Assembly: GCA_020633335.1 (NCBI GenBank)
Contig: JACKDU010000010.1
Span: forward strand, 361,690-425,689
From: Myxococcales bacterium
GTDB taxonomy: Bacteria; Myxococcota_A; Polyangia; Nannocystales; Nannocystaceae
Direction: 5' to 3'
Length of the DNA stretch: 64,000 bases
Shown one piece after another: positions 34,391 through 44,643 of the stretch (its first letter is position 1; the number at the start of each line of letters is the position of its first letter). A model generated the notes under the pieces. That model was not told the DNA's origin. It did not search any database and worked only from the letters and a program-made list of their open reading frames with translations. Made by a program: the position numbers and the translations under genes.

Positions 34391-36199
34391 TCACCGGGGA
34401 TCGAGCGGCGCGTCGCTCCCCTCGCCGCCGAGGCCGAGGCGATCGAGGCGCGGCAGATCGTCGACGAAGGTGAGGCCGGTGATCCGCCGCGACGCGAGCA
34501 TGATCTCGAGGGGCGCGTGGAGGACGGTCGCCGGCTGGAGCTCGGCGAGGCGCCCGGCCATCGCCTCCTGGGCGTCACGCCGCTGCTCCGGGGTCCGGGC
34601 CGCGCGGAAGGCCTCGATCGCCGCGTCGAGGGCGGGATCGACGACGCCCGAGAAATTCGCCTTGCCGCGGCTGTGAAAGAGGCCGTGGAGATCGCTCTCG
34701 GAGACGTCGGCGTAGCGGACCAGCGCGAGCGAGAAGTCGCCGGCGCCGAGCGGCTTGGTGAGGTAGCCCCAGTGGGCGGTCACGCTCGGCGCCTGGACCC
34801 CGAGCTCGCGCCAGGCGTTTCGCAGGGCGCCGCTGAGCTCGGTCGCCAGTCCGCTCGATCCGTCCCACATCAAGGGCAGGCGGAGCTGGCCGGTCGAGCG
34901 CCGCCTCACCCCGCGCTCGAGCTCCCAGCCGAGGGCGTCGAGGGTCGCGGCCGCGGCCGTCGCCGCCGCTGCGTCGGCCGCCGGGTCGGCGCGGGCGAGC
35001 CAGGGATCGAGGCCGATCCCCTCGACCTGGCCGTCGGCGAGGGCGACGAGATCGATCGGCTGCGGCGGTGAGCGATCGACCGGCGCCGCCAGACGGAGAC
35101 CGGGGCGCCCGTAGATCTCTCCCTCGAGGGTCGCCCAGGGGATCGCCTGCGCGAGCGCCGCGCGGAGCCGCGGCCCCGACTGCGGCCCCTCGCGGAGGTT
35201 GTAGAGGAGGAGATCGTAGCGCGGCGGGCTCAGGAGGTAGGCGCGGAAGCGGGCGGCCATCCCCGGCTTCTGGAGCTCGCGGGGGACGTGGACCGGCGAG
35301 ACCTCGCCGATCATGTGGACCTCGCCGCGGCGGAGGAGCATCAGCGCCTGGGCGCCGTCCGGGAGCGCCCGCAGGACGATCCGCCGCGCGCCGGTGCGCT
35401 CGGGATCGGCGTCGTCGCGGCGCTCCAGGACCATCTTCTCCTTGTCGAGGCTGACCAGGCGCATCGGCCCGCTGCCGATCGGCTCGCGGGCGAAGGCCTG
35501 GGCGCGGCCGCGGTGGCGGGCCTTCGGGACCACCTTCATCGCCGCGATCCGCTCGAGGATCAGGGGATCGCGCTCCTCAAAGGTGATCCGCAGCCAGCGG
35601 CCGGGGTCGCGGTCGCCGCTCGGCCCGTCGTCGACGGCGATCGCCTTGAGGCCGTCGAGGCCGTTGGCGAGGCGCCGCCGCTCGGCCCGCCCGCCGAGCC
35701 AGCCCTCGAGGCTGTAGAGGACGTCGTCGATCGTCACGGGCTCGCCGTCGTGGAAGCTCCGCCCCTCCGGGAGGTGGCAGCGGAGGCCGCGGAGGTCGTC
35801 ATCGACCTCGCAGCGATCGGCGAGGGCGGGCTCGGCCCAGGGGTGGCCGGCCGGGCTCCGCCGGACCAGCCCCTCAAAGAGGAGATCGTCGACCACCCGC
35901 TGCCCCCAGGGATCGAGCTCGCCGAGGGGATCGAGCGCCTCCGGGAGCGCGCGGAGGGCGATGACGACGGTCTCGGTCGGGCCGAGGGAGGTCAACTGGA
36001 GGGGCTCGCGGGGGCCCAGGGGATCGTCCTCGGCTCCGCCGGCGCCGGTCTCCTCGGCCTCTCCGGCCACCCGCGCCCCCGGCCCGGGCCCCGAGCGCTC
36101 ACCGCAGCCCAAGGTCCAGGTGAAGGCGAGCCCGAGCGCGAGCCCGAGTGCGGCCGCGATCGCGCGGCGCCCCCCCCCTCCGTCACCGCGCGGGCGCAT
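34391..36199 (-). CDS. ABC transporter substrate-binding lipoprotein (peptide/SBP family 5)
   Basis: 602 residues. The signal (AIAAALGLALGLAFTWTLGC) ends in a lipobox. The mature protein follows the family 5 solute-binding (OppA/DppA) pattern: LDPLGELDPWGQRVVDDLLFEGLVRR near the start, LRCHLPEGRSFHDGEPVTIDDV (the FHDG motif), then a central LYNLREGPQSGPRLRAALAQAI and a late VDPALDAAIEAFRAARTPEQR. It should bind peptides, opines or similar ligands in the periplasm. No permease or ATPase genes are adjacent, so the transporter partner must be elsewhere, or the protein acts as a sensor. Confidence 0.85.
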   Translation of the reverse strand: MRPRGDGGGGRRAIAAALGLALGLAFTWTLGCGERSGPGPGARVAGEAEETGAGGAEDDPLGPREPLQLTSLGPTETVVIALRALPEALDPLGELDPWGQRVVDDLLFEGLVRRSPAGHPWAEPALADRCEVDDDLRGLRCHLPEGRSFHDGEPVTIDDVLYSLEGWLGGRAERRRLANGLDGLKAIAVDDGPSGDRDPGRWLRITFEERDPLILERIAAMKVVPKARHRGRAQAFAREPIGSGPMRLVSLDKEKMVLERRDDADPERTGARRIVLRALPDGAQALMLLRRGEVHMIGEVSPVHVPRELQKPGMAARFRAYLLSPPRYDLLLYNLREGPQSGPRLRAALAQAIPWATLEGEIYGRPGLRLAAPVDRSPPQPIDLVALADGQVEGIGLDPWLARADPAADAAAATAAAATLDALGWELERGVRRRSTGQLRLPLMWDGSSGLATELSGALRNAWRELGVQAPSVTAHWGYLTKPLGAGDFSLALVRYADVSESDLHGLFHSRGKANFSGVVDPALDAAIEAFRAARTPEQRRDAQEAMAGRLAELQPATVLHAPLEIMLASRRITGLTFVDDLPRLDRLGLGGEGSDAPLDPR

Positions 36200-36227
36200 G
36201 GCGCTGGTGTACCTGGTTTCCTGACGC

Positions 36228-36257
36228 TTGAAAATTCGCGGGTGCGCGTGCTAAAGG
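36228..36257 (+). promoter_or_regulatory. Candidate promoter upstream of the lipoprotein at 36308
   Basis: ttgaaa (36228-36233), an 18-base spacer and taaagg (36252-36257) lie about 50 bases upstream of the ATG. The ttgaaaa run is one of the few AT-rich points nearby. It is a partial match to the sigma-70 consensus only. Confidence 0.35.
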
Positions 36258-36307
36258 TCGCGGCAGCCCGTTTTGCTCCTTGCCGGAGCCTGGAGGACCC
36301 CCCCAGC

Positions 36308-37021
36308 ATGAAGCGCTATCTGAGGAGATCCCTGTTGCCGACGATCCTCTGTCTGTCGGCGGCTACCTTCGGTTGTGACGAGGAGAAGAAGGCGGCGAAG
36401 CCCGACGAGGACGAGGCGACCGACGCTGCGATCAAGGTCGAGCTCCCGCCGTCGCCCAACTTCGAGGAGGGCAAGGTCGACGAGCGCTACCCCGACGGCG
36501 CCTGGTCGGTCTACGGCCTCCGCAAGAACATCGACGAGAACATCAAGGCCGGCGAAGCCGGGACCGAGATCGAGGTCGTCGGCTACATCCAGGACATCTA
36601 CGCCGCGCCCGCCTGCGAGGAGGAGCCCTGCCCTCCCGGCAAGCAGCCGCACGTGTGGATCACGGACCACCCGGAGGAGCAGGGCAAGAAGCGGGCGATG
36701 ATGGTCGTCAGCTACGCCTTCACGATCCCGGAGTACGACGTGAAGCGGTGGAAGGACGTCCCCAACGTCGTCCTCAACAAGGGCCAGAAGTACACCTTCA
36801 AGGGCCGCTTCAAGCGCTTCTCGGACCAGGGGTTCGCCGACGACCGCGGCCTCCTCGAGTTCATCGCCTACAAGGACATCAACCCGAAGACCGAGCAGGT
36901 CGAGTGGATCTACCCGCCCGGCGCCGCCTGGCACCCGCTTGAGCTGGCCCGCCAGGAAGAGGATCAGCGCAAGCTGATCGAGGCCGCCGGCAAGGCCGCT
37001 GCTGCCCAGCGCGGCGGCTGA
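36308..37021 (+). CDS. Lipoprotein, possibly OB-fold, unknown function
   Basis: 237 residues from the ATG at 36308, with ggagga ahead of it. Signal ends in SAATFGC lipobox. After an acidic linker, residues about 80-215 (TEIEVVGYIQDIYAAPACEE, then HVWITDHPEEQGKKRAMMVV and KYTFKGRFKRFSDQGFAD) look like an OB-fold: a five-stranded barrel with a strand-helix-strand pattern. This fold call is an inference from pattern. Two cysteines (PACEEEPCPPG) may form a disulfide. Lysine-rich, with codon use like the lipoprotein at 11300 and unlike Arg-rich neighbours. The Cys-rich lipoprotein gene follows 13 bases later, so they are probably co-transcribed. Confidence 0.78.
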   Translation: MKRYLRRSLLPTILCLSAATFGCDEEKKAAKPDEDEATDAAIKVELPPSPNFEEGKVDERYPDGAWSVYGLRKNIDENIKAGEAGTEIEVVGYIQDIYAAPACEEEPCPPGKQPHVWITDHPEEQGKKRAMMVVSYAFTIPEYDVKRWKDVPNVVLNKGQKYTFKGRFKRFSDQGFADDRGLLEFIAYKDINPKTEQVEWIYPPGAAWHPLELARQEEDQRKLIEAAGKAAAAQRGG

Positions 37022-37034
37022 TCGGAGCCCTCGC

Positions 37035-37358
37035 ATGCCGCGGAGCGCCCCCGTCGGGTTCGCCCTTCTCTTTGTAGGGGCGTCCCTGGTGGGGGCTTCT
37101 TCGTGCACCCCGCCCGAGGTCAAGGCCTGCGAGGAGTTCGTCGACGCCCTCCGGGAGTGCACCGATCGCAACGGCGGCGCCACCGGGAGCGCCGAGGGCG
37201 ACGGTCACGAGGCCTGCGAGGACGTCGATCCCGCCTGCGAGAGCTTCTTCGAGTGCGCGGCCAGCCGCCCCTGCGCGAAGGATCCGGTCGGCGACTTCTG
37301 GAAGATCGACACCTCGGGCTGCATGATGCCCGAGGGCGTCAACTGCGTCGCGGGCTAG
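37035..37358 (+). CDS. Small Cys-rich lipoprotein
   Basis: 107 residues. Signal LLFVGASLVGASSC with a lipobox cysteine. The mature part has eight further cysteines (KACEEFVD, LRECTDRN, HEACEDVDPACESFFECAAS, RPCAKDP, DTSGCMMPEGVNCV), regularly spaced, and is likely to be disulfide-bonded. It is probably attached to the outer membrane. The pattern is typical of myxobacterial surface Cys-rich proteins, but no family can be named. It lies just downstream of the OB-fold-like lipoprotein and converges with the NADAR gene. Confidence 0.75.
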   Translation: MPRSAPVGFALLFVGASLVGASSCTPPEVKACEEFVDALRECTDRNGGATGSAEGDGHEACEDVDPACESFFECAASRPCAKDPVGDFWKIDTSGCMMPEGVNCVAG

Positions 37359-37371
37359 CCCCGCTGGCCCG

Positions 37372-37899
37372 CTAGCCCGCCTCGCGCTGGAGGATCGCCC
37401 GCACCTCCATCAGCGCCTCGCCCAGGAGGTTGAGGCCGCGCCAGAGCGCGGGATCATGGATCCGGGGATCATCCGCCCGGAGCCCGACCCCCCAGATCCG
37501 ATCGATCGGGCTGGCCTCGACCATCGTCCGCGCGCCGGTCTGGAGGAGCGCGGCGAGCATCGCCGGGTTCTGCCGGAACTTCGCCAGGTTGCCGCGAACA
37601 ACAATTGCGTGGCGCTCGCGCTCCCAGGTCGCGGCGTCAAAGCCCCGGACCTCGCGCCCGAGCGCCTTGTGCTCGCGCGGCGACTCGCTCGCCAAGATCT
37701 TCCGGCGGATCTCCTCGTCGCCGAAGAGGCGCGCCTTCTCGGCCATCATGTACTGCTCGGCGCAGCGGTAGGTCTCGCCGTCGACCTCGAAGCGCGACTC
37801 GGTCCACTGGCCGAAGACCCCCGGCGGCTGCCAGAAGAGCACCATCGTCGCGGTCGTGATCACCTGTGATCCGTCGAAATCGTCTGCGCGGCGGCCCAT
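37372..37899 (-). CDS. NADAR-family N-glycosidase (YbiA-like)
   Basis: 175 residues from the ATG at 37899, with gaggag ahead of it. The family pattern is clear: FGQWTESRFEVDGETYRCAEQYMMAEKARLFGD, followed by LGREVRGFDAATWERER, NLAKFRQNPAMLAALLQTG, then the signature ASPIDRIWGVGL and the end GLNLLGEALMEVR. NADAR proteins act on riboflavin-pathway intermediates (YbiA) or remove ADP-ribose from modified guanine in DNA. Which activity applies here cannot be told from the sequence. It stands alone; the gene on the other side is a divergent VWA lipoprotein. Confidence 0.9.
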   Translation of the reverse strand: MGRRADDFDGSQVITTATMVLFWQPPGVFGQWTESRFEVDGETYRCAEQYMMAEKARLFGDEEIRRKILASESPREHKALGREVRGFDAATWERERHAIVVRGNLAKFRQNPAMLAALLQTGARTMVEASPIDRIWGVGLRADDPRIHDPALWRGLNLLGEALMEVRAILQREAG

Positions 37900-38026
37900 C
37901 GTCGCTCCTCCGAGGGGGCGTGGAGTAGCACGGGCGACGGGGCGGCGCACGGGCGGCCACGGGGCCGCGCGCCGACGCCTGCGAGGCCCCGTCGGAACGG
38001 GCCGCCTCCTCGGTGTCCCATCCACG

Positions 38027-39283
38027 ATGCCCCGCCTGCCCCTGACGCTCGCCTCCGCGCTCCTCCTCGTCGCTGCATGTGGCGGCGATCCACCCGGCGA
38101 CTCGGCGAGCGAGGGCTCGACGAGCGCGGCGAGCGACGCGAGCGCGAGCCACTCGTCGACGAGCGCCGCCGAGAGCGACTCGGGATCCAGCGGCGACGAG
38201 GGCTCCGGCACGAGCGGCGGCGCGCTCCCCTGCGACTCCGACGACGCCTGCGGAGCGACCGAGATCTGCAGCCTCGGCGCCTGCGAGTCGCTCTGCGGCC
38301 TCATGCAGGTCCACGAGGTCCCGATCACCCACCCGAAGATCGCCCTCGTCGTCGACACCTCGGCGGCGATGTCGATCGCCGACGTCGATCACGACGCCGA
38401 CCCGAACACCCCGCCGATCGCCCGCTGGCGCCTCCTCCGGGAGGGCTTCCTCGAGGCGCTGATCGACCACGACGAGGGCGCCCCCTGGGCCGCCCAGCGG
38501 GTCACCGCGGCGACCGCCAGCCAAGGCTACGACGCCGCGGCCTGCGACGTCGATCCGACGCCGATGATCGGCCTCGACGACGGGCTCAGCGTCCCCGAGC
38601 TCGTCGCCGCGCTCCCGCCGGCCGACGCCGACGCCGAGCTCCTCCGGGGGGCGCGGCCGCTCCGCGCGAGCCTCGAGGCCGCCTACGATCACCTGCGCGA
38701 GAGCGACGACGGCGCGCCGCGCTTCGTCCTCTTGATGAGCGCCGGCGCGGCCAACTGCGGCGCCGAGAGCCAGGATCTTGGCGCCCTCCTCGAGGGCCTC
38801 GACGAGGGGGTCGTCGAGGTCGTCGAGGCCGCGCTCGACGAGGGGATCCCGACCCTCGTCGTCGGCGTCTCGATCGACCCCGCGCCGACCCCGGTCGCGG
38901 TCGACATGGAGCCCGACGGCGTCAGCCCGGCGGCGCAGCTGAGCCAGCTGGCGCTCGCGGGCGGCCTCCCGACCAACGATCCGACGACCCACTACCACGA
39001 CCTGAGCCTGATGAGCGACGGTCCGGCGATCGCCGACGATCTCTTCGGCTTCAGCGAGCCGGTCTGGCCCGGGATCGACCTGCTCTATCCCCTGCCGATC
39101 GAGATGAGCCTCGAGGTCAAGCTCGACGGCGTGATCCAGCCCGCGCTCCCGGGCGACACCTGCACCGGCGACGGCTGGATCGTCGAGACGCCGGAGCGGA
39201 ACATGATCCTCTTCTGCGGCGCGTCGGCCGATCTCTTCCTCGAGACCAACCCCGTCGCCGAGATCACCTACCTCTGCGAGTAG
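38027..39283 (+). CDS. VWA-like lipoprotein, Ser-rich linker
   Basis: 418 residues from the ATG at 38027. Signal TLASALLLVAAC is a lipobox. A Ser/Ala/Gly-rich linker of about 55 residues is followed by a Cys-rich segment (CDSDDACGATEICSLGACESLC). The VWA-like domain starts with KIALVVDTSAAMSIADVD; the metal site has the first Asp and Ser but Ala where the second Ser is expected, so metal binding may be weak. Strands FVLLMSAGAANCG and GIPTLVVGVSI follow. Likely a surface-exposed adhesion or sensing lipoprotein. Similar in plan to the VWA lipoprotein at 17182 but not close in sequence. Confidence 0.78.
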   Translation: MPRLPLTLASALLLVAACGGDPPGDSASEGSTSAASDASASHSSTSAAESDSGSSGDEGSGTSGGALPCDSDDACGATEICSLGACESLCGLMQVHEVPITHPKIALVVDTSAAMSIADVDHDADPNTPPIARWRLLREGFLEALIDHDEGAPWAAQRVTAATASQGYDAAACDVDPTPMIGLDDGLSVPELVAALPPADADAELLRGARPLRASLEAAYDHLRESDDGAPRFVLLMSAGAANCGAESQDLGALLEGLDEGVVEVVEAALDEGIPTLVVGVSIDPAPTPVAVDMEPDGVSPAAQLSQLALAGGLPTNDPTTHYHDLSLMSDGPAIADDLFGFSEPVWPGIDLLYPLPIEMSLEVKLDGVIQPALPGDTCTGDGWIVETPERNMILFCGASADLFLETNPVAEITYLCE

Positions 39284-39285
39284 GC

Positions 39286-41394
39286 TCAGCCCTCGCCGTC
39301 CGCGGCGATCGTGTCGCTCGCGTCGTCGTCGGGCTCGTCGGGGGCAGGCTCCGCGGGCGCCTCCGGGGCGACGGGGAGCTCGGCCGCCCGCTCGTAGTAC
39401 CAGTCCTGACCGGCGATCCGCAGCCACTCGGGCCCGAGCTCGGCGTTCACGGTGATCCCGTCGACCCGGCGGATCTTGAGGCGGAGGCGCGCCGGCGTCG
39501 GCGGATCGCCGCGGCGGATCCCGGCCGAGCGCCAGCGATCCCAGGCGACCAGCTCGCTCGACCAGGCGTTGGGATCGTCGCCGCCGTCGACCGTCCAGGC
39601 GCCGCCCGAGCCCTGGCGGAGGATCGTCGTCCGCCCGCCCTCCTCGACCTCGATCGTCCGCGCGCGACCGATCCAGTAGCGGAGGGGATCGACGAAGAGG
39701 AGATCGTCGCTGACGATCGCGCAGGCCTCGTTCGAGATCCGGGCCGCCCGCGCATGCCCGGGGACGTGGGCGACGCAGCCGGCGTAGAGATCGAGGCTGA
39801 GCTCGGTCGAGCGATCGCGGCTGGGCGTCCGCTCGACCCGCAGCGTCCGCAGCAGCGCCCCCGGCGGCACCTCGACCCAGGCGTCCGCGCGGAGGCCGCC
39901 GAGGGTCGCCAGGAGGGTCTCGAGGCGGACCTCGTCGAGGGCCGCGTTGCCGTCGGGGTGGCTCGGCGCGTCGAGGCGCCAGACCCCGAGATCGAGGCGC
40001 ACGCCCTGGCGGACCGTGCGACCCGCGGAGCCCGGGAGGATCTCGACGGCCCGCGCGTCGGCGACGTCGAGCGCGAGGAGGCGGCGCTCGGCGAAGGTGT
40101 CGGCCGAGAAGGCGAGCTCGGCCGGCGTCGTCCGGATCAACCGGAGCGCCGGGCCCTGGTCGCGGTGGCAGTACCACGCGCCCTTCGCCTCGCCGCAGCG
40201 GAGGAGGAGGTGGGCGCCGGAGTCGCTCTCGATCGCCACCTCGACGCTCGGGATCACCGCCTGCGGATCGAGGGCGACCGCGGTGGTAGCCACCTCGGTG
40301 TACCAGCGGTAGACCTCGGCCTCGGGGACCTCGCGGATCCGCGCGCCGCCCTCCTCCTCGAGCACCCAGCCGCCGCCGAGGCGACGGAGGCGGCGGGCGC
40401 TCGGGCGCCGGAGATCGACCGCGAGCACCCGGCCGTACGCGTAGGGGATCAGCTGGGGCTCGACGAAGCCGGCCTCGGGATCGGCGAGCGCCCAGGGCTC
40501 GACGAGATCGGCGCGGATGCAGCCGAGGAGGCCCGGGCCGCGATCGACGATCCGCAGCTCGGGGTGCTCCGGGCACTCGCCGCCGAGGCGGAGGAGGTGC
40601 TGGCGCCCGTCGGCGTCGGTGACCGTCAGCCAGGGGTGGAGCTCGCCCTCGGCGACGGTCTCGCGGGGCAGGAGCGGCGCGATCTCGGCGCCGAGGAGGC
40701 GATCGAGGCGGGTCTCGATCGCCGAGGCCGCGAGGAGGAGCGAGGGCTCGCCGAGGGTCACCCGCCAGAGCCCGTCCTCGCCGCGCGCGAGCGCCCGCTC
40801 GTCCCACGCGAGGGCCGCGACACGACCTGGCTCAAGGGGCAGGAGTCGGCGGGCGAGCCAGGCCTTCGGCTCCTGCTCGAGGATCGCCCCGAGCTCGGCC
40901 TCGACCACCCAGCGCCCCTCGCTCTCGTGGACCAGGGTCCCGTAGATCCCGGCGCCGTCGGCGGTCGGCTGGCCGAGGATCAGGCGCAAGCGCTCGTCGC
41001 CGATGACGATCTCGATGCTCCCGCTCGGCTCGCTCACCGGCGACTCCGGCGGGACCGCGCGGAGCGAGGTCGCCATCCGCAGCGAGCCCCAGAGGCCGTC
41101 GACCGCGTCGTCGTCGGCCCAGCCGAGGAGGGTGTCGCCGACGAAGAGCTGGTGGCGCCCGTCTGGCCCCGGGACCAGGCGGATCATCGGCCCGCCGACC
41201 CGCTGGATCTCGACGCTCGCCTGCAGGCGATCGTGCTCGCCGAGGTTCGGGAAGAGGCGGCGGGCGGCCGAGCGGGTCGAGACCATCAGCGCCGCGTCGC
41301 CCTCGCCGCGCCAGGGATCGGCGTGGACCATGACGACGCTGACGAGGGCGCCGACCGTGAGGCCGATCGTCAGCGGGGAGGGCCGCCAGGTCAT
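39286..41394 (-). CDS. DUF4340-like accessory protein of Gld-type ABC transporter
   Basis: 702 residues from the ATG at 41394, which overlaps the stop of the permease gene by 4 bases. The N-terminus has one membrane segment (LTIGLTVGALVSVVMVHADP). The remainder is a series of beta-rich DUF4340-type repeats, in which strand pairs end with WVVEAELGAIL or VDGGDDP-like turns: GDERLRLILGQPTADGAGIY, DGLWRVTLGEPSLLL and GAWTVDGGDDP. DUF4340 proteins are typically encoded behind GldG-like transporters. The C-terminal tail is acidic. Last gene of a four-gene leftward operon. Confidence 0.78.
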   Translation of the reverse strand: MTWRPSPLTIGLTVGALVSVVMVHADPWRGEGDAALMVSTRSAARRLFPNLGEHDRLQASVEIQRVGGPMIRLVPGPDGRHQLFVGDTLLGWADDDAVDGLWGSLRMATSLRAVPPESPVSEPSGSIEIVIGDERLRLILGQPTADGAGIYGTLVHESEGRWVVEAELGAILEQEPKAWLARRLLPLEPGRVAALAWDERALARGEDGLWRVTLGEPSLLLAASAIETRLDRLLGAEIAPLLPRETVAEGELHPWLTVTDADGRQHLLRLGGECPEHPELRIVDRGPGLLGCIRADLVEPWALADPEAGFVEPQLIPYAYGRVLAVDLRRPSARRLRRLGGGWVLEEEGGARIREVPEAEVYRWYTEVATTAVALDPQAVIPSVEVAIESDSGAHLLLRCGEAKGAWYCHRDQGPALRLIRTTPAELAFSADTFAERRLLALDVADARAVEILPGSAGRTVRQGVRLDLGVWRLDAPSHPDGNAALDEVRLETLLATLGGLRADAWVEVPPGALLRTLRVERTPSRDRSTELSLDLYAGCVAHVPGHARAARISNEACAIVSDDLLFVDPLRYWIGRARTIEVEEGGRTTILRQGSGGAWTVDGGDDPNAWSSELVAWDRWRSAGIRRGDPPTPARLRLKIRRVDGITVNAELGPEWLRIAGQDWYYERAAELPVAPEAPAEPAPDEPDDDASDTIAADGEG

Positions 41395-43626
41395 CGCCGC
41401 CGCCTCCAGAGCACGAGGATCCCGAGGGCGATCGCGAAGCCCGGGAGGCCGATCAGGCAGACCAGGCTCATCCGCTCGACCTGATCGGGCTGGAGGATGA
41501 GCTTGACGTGCTCGCGCTGCCGCGCCCGGATCCCGAGGAGCGCGTCGCGCTGGGCGAGCCAGCCGATCGCGTTGAGGATCAGATCGCGGCCGTGGTCGTA
41601 GATCACGTCGGCGCGGAGGACCGCGTTGAGCGCGAAGTCCTGGGAGGCGATCACCACCAGCCGCGAGCCCCCGCGCTCGGCCGCGGCGGCGACCGGGATC
41701 GGCCCGAGGCGGTCGCGGCTCTGGTCGTAGCGGGGCACGCCGCCGCTCTGGAGCCCCTCGATGTCCGCCTCGGCCCAGCCCTGCTCGGAGGTCTGGAGGA
41801 GGAAGGTCGCCTGCCCCTCGTCGAGGCTGAGCTCGCGGACGGTCATCAGCGAGACCGGCTGGCCGATCAGCGAGTGGACCGCCGGGTGATCGCCCCAGCC
41901 GTCGTCGAGGGTGAAGGCGAGGAGCGGCGTCGCCCCCGGGACCGGGTGGGGATCGAGGACCACCCGATCGCCGAAGTGGATCCCATAGCTGGCGACCAGC
42001 GCCTCGAGGCCGTTGTCGGCGAGCTCGGCCTGACCGCGGAGGATCACCGCGCCGGTGAGGAGGATGAGGTCGCCGCCCTCGCCCGCGAAGCGCTCGATCT
42101 GGCGGACGTGCTCGGCCGGCAGCGGGCCCTCGGGGCCGGCGATCAGGAGGACGTTGCACTCGCCCAGCGCCTCCTCGCGATCGAGCTCCGCCGGCCGCAC
42201 CTCGAGGTTGGCCTCGCTGAGGAGGTCGCGGAGGTGGGCGTAGCCGCGGTAGGGCTCGAGCGAGTCGAAGGCCGGCTCGCCGTGCCCCTGGGTGTAGCAG
42301 ACGACCGTCCGCTGGGGATCGGCGACCGCGAGGAAGCGGGCCAGGAGCGCCTCCTCGCCGCGGAATTCCTTGACCCGCGGCCCCGACACCTGGACGTCGG
42401 GGCCGGTCGCGTAGGTCACGAGATCGGCGGGGAGGAGGTGCGACTTGCGGAGCTTGCTCCCCTGCCCCGCGCGCACGAGGACGACGCCGTCGGCGAGCTC
42501 GCGGCCGCCGAGGCCGAAGTCGGCGATCGTCGCCTCGGCCTGCTGGCGATCGCGATCGGGATCGAGGAAGCGCACCCGCAGCCGCTCGGAGACCGCGGCC
42601 ATCCGCCGGAGCACCTCGCGGAGCTCGCCGGCGAGCGGGTTGGGCCGGCCGCCGCCGATCGTCGAGGGGACGACGACGGTGACGTCGACCGTCACCTCGA
42701 GGCCGCCGAGGACCTCGCGGGCGCGCTCGGAGAGGGTGTAGACGTGGCCCGCGGTCCAGTCGTCGCGCTCCGAGTGGCGGCTGGCGAAGACCCCGAGGTG
42801 GCCGACCAGGACCGTGAGGAGCGCGAGCTGGAGGAGGTTCTCCCAGCGCCGCCGCGGATCGACGACCACCACCGAGGCCGCGAGGAGGACGACGATCGCC
42901 CCGACGTGGACGTAGATCCAGCGGAAGTCGACGATCCCCTGGGCGAGCTCCTGCATCATCGCCAGGAGGCTGGTCGACTGGAGCGCGTCGGCGACCCAGG
43001 CGGCCTCGACCTGATCGACGAGGAGGCCGGCGAGGAGGAGGATCGTGCAGGTGACGAAGGTGGTCACCGCGGCCGCGAGCTGCGAGCGGACGAGCGACGA
43101 CGCGAGGAGCCCCAGGGCGATGAAGGTGCCGCCGACCAGGAGGACGCCGAGGTAGCCCGAGAGGATCGGCCCGACCTCCGGCGAGACCGCGGCCCCCCGC
43201 AGGAGCACGTAGAAGATCCCGGTCGGCAGCCAGAGCGCGAGGTAGAAGGCGTAGGCGCCGACGAACTTGCCGAGGACGATCTGCGAGGGCGCGAGCGGGG
43301 CGGTGAGGAGCGCCTCCAGGGTCCCCTGCTTCCGCTCCTCGGCGATCAGCCGCATGCTCATCGCCGAGCAGATGAAGATCACCGGCAGCCAGAAGATGAA
43401 GAAGGAGCCGCCGAAGTAGAACTGCATCACCGGCCCGGGCGCCGCCAGCGGGTCGTTGAGGAAGTTGAGGAGGAGCGCGAAGTTCCAGCCCTGGTTGAGG
43501 AGGAAGAGCGTCCCGACCAGGTAGGCGAGCGGGGTGACGAAGAGCGAGAGGAGCTCGCGGTGGGCGACCGCGTAGGTGCCGTCGAGCCACGCGTGGCCCA
43601 GGCGCAGCGCTCCCCCGCGGCCGGCG

Positions 43627-43637
<11 letters not shown>
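41391..43637 (-). CDS. Fused ABC-2 permease and GldG-like domain
   Basis: 748 residues combining what in Bacteroidetes are two proteins. Residues about 15-285 are a six-segment ABC-2 permease of GldF type (LLSLFVTPLAYLVGTLFLLNQ; FFIFWLPVIFICSAMSMRLIAEERKQGTLE, the GTLE motif of ABC-2 permeases). The rest is a GldG-type extracytoplasmic domain (HVYTLSERAREVLGGLEV; TVVCYTQGHGEPAF; LLIAGPEGPLPAEHV), closed by a C-terminal membrane span (LVCLIGLPGFAIALGILVLW). It overlaps the ATPase gene by 11 bases. Substrate unknown; in Flavobacterium the system is linked to gliding and secretion. Confidence 0.85.

Positions 43638-44639
<1,002 letters not shown>

Positions 44640-44643
<4 letters not shown>

Noticed and set aside
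35288..36307. Upstream extension of the lipoprotein frame at 36308
   Set aside because: It is antisense to the peptide-binding lipoprotein; the ATG at 36308 has a ribosome site and begins a lipoprotein signal.
38077..41484. Very long plus-strand open frame over the VWA and DUF4340 genes
   Set aside because: Composition is Arg/Ala/Asp-rich shadow; the VWA frame and the minus-strand DUF4340 frame have signals and motifs.
41395..43590. Extension of the DUF4340 frame upstream through the permease gene
   Set aside because: The extension is a shadow of the ABC-2/GldG gene; the ATG at 41394 overlaps the permease stop in the usual way and starts a membrane segment.
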